Shown here one piece after another: positions 1 through 5,280 of a stretch of DNA of 6,401 bases. A program made the position numbers and the translations under genes. The notes under the pieces were generated by a model, which did no database searches, was not told the origin of the DNA, and was given only the letters and a program-made list of their open reading frames with translations. Origin of the DNA: Methanocorpusculum sp. (GTDB lineage Archaea > Halobacteriota > Methanomicrobia > Methanomicrobiales > Methanocorpusculaceae); the NCBI GenBank assembly GCA_017555685.1, contig JAFZFW010000069.1, positions 1-6,401 on the forward strand. The letters run 5' to 3'. The stretch's first letter is position 1; each line of letters starts with the position of its first letter.

Positions 1-289
1 CCAGACGCCAGAATGGCAGATATATCGGGTATGCTTCGCTGATTTCCGCCTTCTGAGCGAGGTTTTTTGCCTTCGGGCCTTCCCCGAGCCATTCGCGGAA
101 GCGGGTTTCTGCTTTCTCCCGGGTGACATCCAGGCGGTACATAACCCTGCCGATGCCTTCATCCATGGTAAGAGAAAATACCGAGTCACAGTATTTACAA
201 ATGACTAAGGACTCGCCTTCCTCTGACTCAACCTGTCCTCCGCAGTGCGGGCAGGTTAAGGATACAACGATTTTGGTGACTCCGCTCAT
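1..289 (-). CDS. Zinc-ribbon protein, C-terminus beyond left edge (partial)
   Basis: The reading frame stays open from an ATG at 289 to the window edge, giving 96 complete codons of the N-terminal part. The protein begins with a zinc-ribbon signature of two Cys-x2-Cys knuckles, C13-P-H-C16 and C31-K-Y-C34, followed by a charged helical stretch and a motif reading PIYLPFWRL at the edge. The zinc knuckles and the EISEAYPIYLPFWRL region line up with the same elements of the gene just upstream (286-1044), so the two look like tandem paralogues. Its ATG overlaps the stop codon of that gene in an ATGA arrangement, and a GGAGG motif at 296-300 sits 6 nt ahead, which points to coupled translation and fixes the start. 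Zinc binding is inferred from the cysteines. The biological role is unknown; whether this copy also carries membrane segments cannot be seen. Confidence 0.85.
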   Translation of the reverse strand, partial: MSGVTKIVVSLTCPHCGGQVESEEGESLVICKYCDSVFSLTMDEGIGRVMYRLDVTREKAETRFREWLGEGPKAKNLAQKAEISEAYPIYLPFWRL

Positions 290-1044
290 GATTTGCCTCC
301 GTCGGATTTTTTCACGACCTTATGTGCCAGAATTTTACCGGCAAAGATTCCGGCAATGACCAAAAGGAAGAAGATCGGCGTTATCAGGAATCCAAGGAAC
401 ACGCCCAGGAATCCGAGAACAAAGGCAAGAGCCATTACCGCAACATATGAGGCAGAGCTTCTCTTCGGCGAGCTGGTAACCGAGATTCTGCCCGATGAGC
501 CGTCGATTACCAGATCATATTCAACGCCGGCATACCGGTACCGGAGTTCATAAATCGGGAAGTAGACCAGAGACTGGTCAATGGCCTCGCCTTCCAGCTC
601 TGCGATATAGGTGTCAACGGTGATATCCGGATGCAGAACTTCAGCTCCGCCGGCTTTTGCTGCAGAGTCGAAGATGTCCATTCCTCCCGGCGGGATTTCA
701 ATCGAATGCATTCCGGGAAGAAGAGTGCCGCGGGCAGGTTTTGAGACGACCTGTTCTTTTCCGCCGACGGTTCTTCTGAACCGGAAGACCGGGAAGTACT
801 CTTTTTTCAGGCTGGTAATCTCTGCAAGGGCTTCCATGTCCTTCGGACAGGCAGGACCTGCAGTCCAGCGTTTGAAGATGCCGCGGGCTGCCTCTTCGGT
901 GATAGAGAAGGGAAGAATATAGAAGAATATTGCTTCTCTCCGGTCGATGTACGAGGGCGTACCGCAGAAGGAACATACCGTCATCTGTGTTCCGGGTTTT
1001 ACCGGAAGCGGTGCCCCGCACTTCGGGCAGGTAAAATTAACCAT
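286..1044 (-). CDS. Membrane-anchored zinc-ribbon protein of unknown function
   Basis: This 252-residue protein starts with a zinc ribbon (C6-P-K-C9 and C24-S-F-C27). A mixed middle region of about residues 35-195 follows, and includes the KEYFPVFRFRR segment shared with the downstream paralogue. Two closely spaced hydrophobic segments (about 199-218 and 220-240) precede a short basic and polar tail containing KVVKK. The layout predicts a cytoplasmic zinc-binding and globular part held at the membrane by a C-terminal hairpin. No catalytic motif was recognised, and the function is unknown. The ATG at 1044 has no Shine-Dalgarno site but has a TATA-like box centred about 26 bp upstream, as expected of a leaderless archaeal mRNA. 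The stop overlaps the next gene's start by 4 bp, so the two paralogues are very probably one transcript, possibly extending further left. Confidence 0.88.
   Translation of the reverse strand: MVNFTCPKCGAPLPVKPGTQMTVCSFCGTPSYIDRREAIFFYILPFSITEEAARGIFKRWTAGPACPKDMEALAEITSLKKEYFPVFRFRRTVGGKEQVVSKPARGTLLPGMHSIEIPPGGMDIFDSAAKAGGAEVLHPDITVDTYIAELEGEAIDQSLVYFPIYELRYRYAGVEYDLVIDGSSGRISVTSSPKRSSASYVAVMALAFVLGFLGVFLGFLITPIFFLLVIAGIFAGKILAHKVVKKSDGGKS
296..300 (-). promoter_or_regulatory. Ribosome binding site of the partial zinc-ribbon gene
   Basis: GGAGG on the minus strand, 6 nt before the ATG at 289, inside the last codons of the upstream gene. It supports start choice and translational coupling. 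Confidence 0.7.
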
Positions 1045-1065
1045 GTGAAATATATTTGCAAATAA

Positions 1066-1075
1066 GTTATAAAAA
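1066..1075 (-). promoter_or_regulatory. TATA-like box of the zinc-ribbon operon
   Basis: On the minus strand the AT-rich stretch TTTTTATAAC is centred about 26 bp ahead of the ATG at 1044. That is the spacing expected if transcription starts at or next to the start codon. The absence of a Shine-Dalgarno motif before this ATG agrees. The stretch is AT-rich on both strands, so it could also serve the plus-strand genes with a leader of some tens of bases. No transcript start has been measured. Confidence 0.5.
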
Positions 1076-1085
1076 GATGGTGTAC

Positions 1086-1101
1086 TTCAGGTCAGCCTGA
1101 A
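1086..1101. promoter_or_regulatory. 16-bp inverted repeat between divergent genes, candidate operator
   Basis: TTCAGG-TCAG-CCTGAA: two perfect 6-bp arms separated by 4 bp, lying between the starts of the divergent zinc-ribbon and FKBP genes. It sits just upstream of the minus-strand TATA-like box and of the weaker plus-strand candidate. This is a typical size and position for a dimeric regulator site. Function is inferred from position and symmetry only. Confidence 0.35.
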
Positions 1102-1103
1102 CC

Positions 1104-1109
1104 CTTATC
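1104..1109 (+). promoter_or_regulatory. Weak TATA-like element ahead of the lipoprotein FKBP gene
   Basis: CTTATC is centred about 27 bp before the ATG at 1134. The same hexamer occurs at 1668-1673, about 26 bp before the second FKBP gene. Neither gene has a convincing Shine-Dalgarno site, so both could be leaderless. The match to an archaeal TATA box is poor and the call is tentative. Confidence 0.25.
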
Positions 1110-1133
1110 TTTTGTCACTGCCAATATGTGAGT

Positions 1134-1679
1134 ATGATCAAAAAGATTGCTGCTGCGGTCCTGCTGCTTGCAGTGATTCTGTCCGCAGGCTGTGTGGCAG
1201 AAAAGACAGCAGAAACCGGAGATACGGTGTCTGTATACTACACCTTATATCTGGATGACGGCAGAATGTGGGAGTCAAATGTCGGAAAGACTCCGCTTTC
1301 GTTTGTAATCGGTGATGGAAAGATGGTCTCCGGATTTGATGCAGCGGTTACCGGCATGAAGGTCGGCGAGACAAAGACGGTCCGTCTTTCCCCGGCAGAG
1401 GCATACGGAGAGATTACGGAATCAATGATACAGGAGATGTCTGTTGCAGAACTGATTGAAAAGATCGGCTCTCTTCCGGCCGAAGGTGAGGTGTTATCGG
1501 CAACCGTCCAGACTGAGGCAGGATATCAGTATGCGTTCCTGAAAGTGATGAGTATCGACAACAGGGAAGGCATTGTCTATCTTGCACTGATGCGGGCTCC
1601 GCTTGTCGGCGAGTATCTGACATTTACCATTACCCTTGATGCAATTCAGGAACAGGGACAAAAGGAACTTATCAGTTGA
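1134..1679 (+). CDS. FKBP-type peptidyl-prolyl isomerase, predicted lipoprotein
   Basis: This 181-residue protein is predicted to act outside the cell membrane as a folding catalyst or chaperone. Residues 1-19 form a lipoprotein signal peptide (MIKK, a hydrophobic core, then ILSAG) with C20 as the probable lipidation site. An FKBP domain follows from about residue 29: VYYTLYLDDG, FVIGDGKMVSGFDAAVTGM and SPAEAYGE, then an inserted segment in the flap as in SlyD-type FKBPs, and a closing strand TFTITLDAI. The usual Phe-Asp pair of the active site is replaced by W46-E47, and the NHxLAG motif near the end has degenerated to RAPLVG, so isomerase activity may be weak and the chaperone role dominant. 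A GTG at 1128 is in frame, but the ATG at 1134 starts a normal signal peptide directly. The next gene is a cytoplasmic FKBP 17 bp downstream. Confidence 0.88.
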   Translation: MIKKIAAAVLLLAVILSAGCVAEKTAETGDTVSVYYTLYLDDGRMWESNVGKTPLSFVIGDGKMVSGFDAAVTGMKVGETKTVRLSPAEAYGEITESMIQEMSVAELIEKIGSLPAEGEVLSATVQTEAGYQYAFLKVMSIDNREGIVYLALMRAPLVGEYLTFTITLDAIQEQGQKELIS

Positions 1680-1696
1680 AAACCCACCTAACTACT

Positions 1697-2125
1697 ATGT
1701 CTGTGAAAAACGGCGATAAGATTCGCGTTCACTATACCGGAAAGCTGACTGACGGTACGCAGTTCGACTCTTCCGAAGGAAAAGCCCCGCTTGAGTTTAC
1801 CGTCGGTTCAGGAATGGTTGTTCCGGGATTCGATGCCGCAGTTCTTGGAATGGAGCTTGGCGAGACCAAGACCGTGACCATCCCGTGCGAGGAAGCATAC
1901 GGTCCGAGAACTGATGATATGACTGTCGATATCCCGAGAAAAGAGTTTGGTGCAGACTTTACCGCAAACGTCGGTGACAAACTGATGATTCAGCTTGGTG
2001 ACGGAATGCAGATTCCGGTAACCATCACAAAAATCGATGAAGAAGTTGTCAGAATCGATGCAAACCACGAGCTTGCCGGAAAGGATCTCGTGTTCACCAT
2101 CACTCTTGCAGAAATCGTCGAGTAA
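1697..2125 (+). CDS. Short archaeal FKBP-type peptidyl-prolyl isomerase, SlyD-like
   Basis: This 142-residue soluble protein should isomerise Xaa-Pro bonds and chaperone folding in the cytoplasm. The FKBP core runs from residue 6 (GDKIRVHYTGKLTDG) through QFDSS, PLEFTVGSGMVVPGFDAAV and EAYGP to the last strand FTITLAEI. Between residues about 70 and 128 lies the insert-in-flap domain, closed by the family hallmark NHELAG (123-128). Active-site positions expected from FKBP12 are present: Y13, F23, D24, F34, V41, V42 and Y68. The length matches the short archaeal class. The reading frame extends 7 codons upstream to a TTG, but the protein aligns from the ATG at 1697, which I use. There is no histidine-rich tail like that of bacterial SlyD. 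It sits between the lipoprotein FKBP and moaD, with one base separating its stop from moaD. Confidence 0.93.
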   Translation: MSVKNGDKIRVHYTGKLTDGTQFDSSEGKAPLEFTVGSGMVVPGFDAAVLGMELGETKTVTIPCEEAYGPRTDDMTVDIPRKEFGADFTANVGDKLMIQLGDGMQIPVTITKIDEEVVRIDANHELAGKDLVFTITLAEIVE

Positions 2126-2126
2126 A

Positions 2127-2405
2127 ATGGCAGAAATAACGATTCGGGCATTTGCAAAATTCCGGGAACTGTTCGGTTCAGAGACTCCGCTCTCTGTCCC
2201 GGACAATACCACGGTTTCTGCGGCATTAGTGCTGTTTGCAGAAACGATTCCCGCAGCAAAGGCTGAACTCTTCGAAGAAGGTCAGCTGAAGAGTCATATT
2301 GTACTGATGTATAACCGCGAACGCATCGATGCAGAAGATGCCGCGGAGATTTCCCTCGAAGACGGGGATGAGGTTGTCCTCTATCCGCCGGTCTCGGGAG
2401 GATAA
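2127..2405 (+). CDS. moaD: MoaD-like sulfur-carrier protein (molybdopterin synthase small subunit or SAMP)
   Basis: This 92-residue ubiquitin-fold protein ends in the diagnostic Gly-Gly (G91-G92). In this family the C-terminus is adenylated, then thiocarboxylated, to donate sulfur. As MoaD it would pair with MoaE to place the dithiolene sulfurs on precursor Z during Mo/W pterin cofactor synthesis. Visible hallmarks are IRAFAKFRELFG near the N-terminus, and LEDGDEVVLYPPVSGG at the end. The ATG at 2127 lies one base after the FKBP stop and gives the family's normal length; upstream in-frame sequence only shadows the FKBP gene. Archaeal members of this family can also be attached to proteins as small archaeal modifiers (SAMP), and sequence alone does not separate the two roles. 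The convergent fdhD gene makes a Mo/W cofactor role the more likely. Confidence 0.88.
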   Translation: MAEITIRAFAKFRELFGSETPLSVPDNTTVSAALVLFAETIPAAKAELFEEGQLKSHIVLMYNRERIDAEDAAEISLEDGDEVVLYPPVSGG

Positions 2406-2406
2406 C

Positions 2407-2413
2407 TTTTTTT
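2407..2413 (+). terminator. T-run after moaD, possible archaeal terminator
   Basis: Seven consecutive T residues begin 2 bp after the moaD stop codon and run into the fdhD stop codon on the other strand. Archaeal RNA polymerase can terminate at U-tracts without a hairpin. The run is short and lies in a 6-bp convergent gap, so it may be only partly effective. Confidence 0.4.
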
Positions 2414-3143
2414 ACAGTCCTTCAATGCGTTGCGGATGAGCGTAGACGGTAAAGCGTCTGTCACGCGTGAAGCAGATTAAGGTAACCCCGCTTTCCACAG
2501 CCGCGGCAATTCCTGCAGAGGTCGAGGCGGCACGGGAGACAATAATCGGGATGCCGGCATTTGCTGCTTTGGAGACCATGCCGATTGGCTGGCGTCCGGT
2601 ACAGCCGATTACACACTCTGCCGGGTTTAATCCGTTTAAAATCATATAGCCGATGGCTTTATCCACGGTGTTGTGGCGTCCGATGTCAGAGAAAACCGCC
2701 GCCTGCTGATGGTTGTGATAGAGAACCGTACAGTGCAGACCGCCGGTCTCTCCCCAGGCGTCGCCGTTTAATGCCTCGCGAATCGCAAAGATTTCGTCCG
2801 GGGTAATGCGGGCATCAGGAGCGGATACGCGGGCAGCCTTCTCCGGAGCAAATCCGCCGGAAGACTCCAGTGCTCCGTCAACACAGCGAACACCGTCTGC
2901 TTCCACAAAAACGTCAGCCCCGTCAACATCGACTGATAAAATCTGTTTTGCAATACCTGCTGCAACAAAGAATCCGGCGCCAAGCTCGGTTAAGGATTCG
3001 TTTGTTGCAACCATGGTCAGGTATTTTCTGCCGTTTAAGTGAAGCGTAATCTTGTCTTCTACGACAACCGGCTCTTCAATCTCTTCGATGCTTCCGCCTT
3101 TGTAGCGTACGGCCGGGATTTTGACGATGGCATTTTCATACAT
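2412..3143 (-). CDS. fdhD: FdhD, formate dehydrogenase accessory sulfurtransferase
   Basis: FdhD transfers sulfur from a cysteine desulfurase to the Mo- or W-bis-pterin cofactor of formate dehydrogenase and is needed for that enzyme's activity. The 243 residues carry the family pattern: HLNGRKYLTMVATNESLTEL (35-54), TGGLHCT (123-129), FSDIGRHNTVDKAIG (141-155), CTGRQPIGMVSKAANAGIPI (171-190), SRAASTSAG (193-201) and the ending FTRDRRFTVY (215-224). The loop that bears the CxxC pair in E. coli FdhD (C121 and C124) reads ESSGGF here, around residues 93-98, without cysteine; C87 is close by. A GGAGGT motif 8 nt upstream selects the ATG at 3143 over an in-frame TTG at 3161. The gene overlaps the end of cbiZ by 8 bp and converges on moaD. 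Confidence 0.93.
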   Translation of the reverse strand: MYENAIVKIPAVRYKGGSIEEIEEPVVVEDKITLHLNGRKYLTMVATNESLTELGAGFFVAAGIAKQILSVDVDGADVFVEADGVRCVDGALESSGGFAPEKAARVSAPDARITPDEIFAIREALNGDAWGETGGLHCTVLYHNHQQAAVFSDIGRHNTVDKAIGYMILNGLNPAECVIGCTGRQPIGMVSKAANAGIPIIVSRAASTSAGIAAAVESGVTLICFTRDRRFTVYAHPQRIEGL

Positions 3144-4011
3144 AGTCGCGTACCTCCTCAAATGTCGCGTCCGGGTGTTCCTTTAAGTAGCGGGCACGGC
3201 GGGTCTCGTGCAGCATCTCACAGTTCGAACATGCCCAGATTTTCGTGCCAAGAGAGGTGCTGTCAATCCATTCGCCGAGATTCTCATCCCCGCACGGGTA
3301 GAACGGACAGTAGCAGAAGTCGCAGGACTGGCCTTCAAAGTGGCAGGGATAGTACGGGCATCCTTCTTTCATCCACTCAAACCAGCCCTCCTCACCGTAG
3401 CGGGAGTAGATGAAGTAGGACGGACGGTTTCTGACAACCGTGTCCTCGTGGCGTTTTACCGCTTCCATGACCCCATGGAGAACTGCGGCATAGATGCGCT
3501 TTCCCGGCTCGGTGTACGTTCCGGCATAGGTGTGGACCACATCCCCTTCGGATGCGGCAACAACTGCATCCGAGGTGGTTCCGGTAAAGTCACGGCCGAG
3601 GAGACGAAGAGCGTGCGCTTTTGCTTCGGTTGCGGTGATAATCGTTTCCAGAAGGGCTGCATCAGACAGGCCTTCTCCGGAGACGACGATGATATTGATG
3701 GTATGCGGTTTTGTCGGATCCGGATTCGGGTTGGTTACCCCGGCTGTTACAAAGACGGTGATGTAATCATACTGCAGAACACAGAGATTCTTCATCCAGA
3801 CAGCTGTCAGCAGACCGAAGGCATCGTTTTCATACCCGCGTTTTGCAAGCAGTTCCTGAATATAGACAAGCGGGTCGTCGTGGTCAAAGTCCGCCGGAAC
3901 CGTGTGGTTGAGGATGGTAGACACCGGACGGAGTCCTCCGTCAACACCGGTACTGACGGCGTTGAAGTTCCCTCTGACATAGAGGGTATTCTTGGTATAA
4001 TAGTAGCGCAT
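3136..4011 (-). CDS. cbiZ: CbiZ adenosylcobinamide amidohydrolase fused to a cysteine-rich domain
   Basis: CbiZ hydrolyses the aminopropanol side chain of adenosylcobinamide, and in some relatives pseudocobamides, to adenosylcobyric acid so that salvaged corrinoids can re-enter cobamide synthesis. Residues 1-190 are the CbiZ domain: STGVDGGLRPVSTILNH (20-36), TAGVTNP (89-95), INIIVVSGEG (105-114), TEAKAHAL (128-135) and GTTSDAVVAA (144-153). Residues about 205-291 form a small domain with eight cysteines (C218, C223, C230, C233, C235, C240, C261, C264). It resembles the cysteine-rich small domain known to be fused to, or adjacent to, CbiZ in archaea; metal or Fe-S binding is inferred. The minus strand reads AGGAGAGAG directly before the ATG at 4011. 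The gene lies 39 bp after btuD and overlaps fdhD by 8 bp, so it works with the corrinoid importer. Confidence 0.92.
   Translation of the reverse strand: MRYYYTKNTLYVRGNFNAVSTGVDGGLRPVSTILNHTVPADFDHDDPLVYIQELLAKRGYENDAFGLLTAVWMKNLCVLQYDYITVFVTAGVTNPNPDPTKPHTINIIVVSGEGLSDAALLETIITATEAKAHALRLLGRDFTGTTSDAVVAASEGDVVHTYAGTYTEPGKRIYAAVLHGVMEAVKRHEDTVVRNRPSYFIYSRYGEEGWFEWMKEGCPYYPCHFEGQSCDFCYCPFYPCGDENLGEWIDSTSLGTKIWACSNCEMLHETRRARYLKEHPDATFEEVRDYV
3152..3159 (-). promoter_or_regulatory. Ribosome binding site of fdhD
   Basis: The minus strand reads GAGGAGGT inside the last codons of cbiZ, 8 nt before the ATG at 3143. It decides the fdhD start and shows that fdhD is translated from the same message as cbiZ. 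Confidence 0.8.
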
Positions 4012-4020
4012 CTCTCTCCT
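4012..4020 (-). promoter_or_regulatory. Ribosome binding site of cbiZ
   Basis: AGGAGAGAG on the minus strand abuts the ATG at 4011, with the AGGAG core 4 nt from the start. This is shorter than the 7-8 nt spacing of the other sites in the operon. It supports the chosen start. Confidence 0.6.
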
Positions 4021-4050
4021 ATGATGATAGGGTGTATTCAGTAAAGAAAC

Positions 4051-5280
4051 CTATTGTTCAAGAGGCAGGAGCTTTTTCATCAGAGAGACAGTATCCGCGA
4101 TACAGATGCCGCCTTCTGCAAGAAGCTGTCTGCGGGTCTCCCTGGCAGCTCCGCCGGTATAGTCATCAAACTCTCCGACAATATACACCGGAACTCCGCA
4201 GTGAAGAAGCGTGGTCAGGTTCGAGATGTTGCCCGGCCCTACCGGCATGGCTGTGACAACAACTGCATCTGCTTTTGCGACCATCTCTTTGAGGCGGGCA
4301 GCAGATGCGGGACTGACTGCGGAAAACGGCGGCTCCAGAATCGCTTCGATGCCGAGAACCGAAGCAGCCGAGGCATCCGAGTCGTTAGCAGATAAGACGC
4401 CGGCGGTAACGGTGAATCCGTGCAGAGATAAAGTGTAGAACAGCTCGGCTCCGCTTCCTCCGCCGGAGATGACATGGATGTGTCTGCTTCCCGGAACCTG
4501 CGGGATGCCGTACTCGGGGATAAGGTACGGCTTTCCGGTAACCGGGTGCGGGGAGACGAACATTCTGACCGAGAAGACCTGGTAAATCTGCTGCGGGGTC
4601 AGTACCTCGGCAGGGGTGCCGACGGAGAGGATTTTACCTTTTTCCATGAGGACAATCCGGTCGCAGAAGTAGGAGGCGAGGTTTAAGTCATGGAGGACAC
4701 CAATGACCGTAATCTTCGGGGTGAGACTTCTGATGAGCTGGAGAATCTCAATCTGATGGCAGACATCCAGGTGGTTGGTCGGCTCATCGAGGAGAAGAAT
4801 CTTCGGCTGCTGGGCTAAGGTTTTGGCAATCAGCACCCGCTGGCGTTCGCCGCCGGAGAGTTCAGTGATTAACCGGTCTTTGAACTGCAGGGTGTTGGTG
4901 TAGCGCATCGCCTCATCCGCGATTGCATAGTCTTCTGCTTTGAGCGGGGTAAGGCGCCCGATGTGCGGGTGGCGTCCCATTAAGACGATGTCTTTTACGG
5001 TGAACTCGAAGCCGGTTTCGGTCTCCTGACTGACACACCCGACGGTTCGGGCAAAGGTTTTTGCATCGTAGGAGGCAATGGATTTTCCGTCGATGCAGAC
5101 GATACCGTCTTCCGGTTTTAAGACCTTGGAGAGGGAGCGAAGAAAGGTGGTCTTTCCGCAGCCGTTCGGGCCAAGGATTCCGATAAACCCTCCCTGTTCT
5201 ATCGCAAGAGAAACAGATTTGAGAACCTGGTGTTCTCCATATCCGACGGTGATGTCTCTGGCTTCTGCAGCGAATGTCAT
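4051..5280 (-). CDS. btuD: Corrinoid/iron-complex ABC importer ATPase (BtuD) with extra C-terminal domain
   Basis: This is the ATP-hydrolysing subunit of a type II importer; it drives corrinoid uptake through the BtuC pore. Residues 1-255 are a complete FecE/BtuD-type ATPase: Walker A GPNGCGKT (37-44), Q-loop Q85, signature LSGGERQRV (141-149), Walker B ILLLDEP (161-167), D-loop LD (171-172) and switch H197. About 145 residues follow (264-409) beyond the usual end of the family. They have alternating strands and helices, a glycine-rich loop ISGGGSGAE (271-279), and VVVTAMPVGPGNISN (340-354), suggesting a Rossmann-like nucleotide- or ligand-binding fold. Extended BtuD proteins of this kind are, to my recollection, known in other archaea, but the domain's function is not. 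The start overlaps the btuC stop by 4 bp. Corrinoid rather than siderophore specificity is inferred from the neighbouring cbiZ. Confidence 0.9.
   Translation of the reverse strand: MTFAAEARDITVGYGEHQVLKSVSLAIEQGGFIGILGPNGCGKTTFLRSLSKVLKPEDGIVCIDGKSIASYDAKTFARTVGCVSQETETGFEFTVKDIVLMGRHPHIGRLTPLKAEDYAIADEAMRYTNTLQFKDRLITELSGGERQRVLIAKTLAQQPKILLLDEPTNHLDVCHQIEILQLIRSLTPKITVIGVLHDLNLASYFCDRIVLMEKGKILSVGTPAEVLTPQQIYQVFSVRMFVSPHPVTGKPYLIPEYGIPQVPGSRHIHVISGGGSGAELFYTLSLHGFTVTAGVLSANDSDASAASVLGIEAILEPPFSAVSPASAARLKEMVAKADAVVVTAMPVGPGNISNLTTLLHCGVPVYIVGEFDDYTGGAARETRRQLLAEGGICIADTVSLMKKLLPLEQ

Noticed and set aside
1676..1696. Longer start of the cytoplasmic FKBP at a TTG (1676)
   Set aside because: The extra residues overlap the end of the previous gene, and the FKBP domain begins normally at the ATG at 1697.
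2037..2126. N-terminal extension of the MoaD frame to 2037
   Set aside because: The 30 extra codons overlap the FKBP coding sequence, and the MoaD fold starts at the ATG at 2127.
3144..3161. Longer fdhD start at a TTG codon (3161)
   Set aside because: That TTG overlaps the Shine-Dalgarno sequence that correctly serves the ATG at 3143.
3208..4044. Long plus-strand open frame of 278 codons opposite cbiZ
   Set aside because: It is antisense to a clear CbiZ protein with recognisable motifs; the translated product shows no family signature.
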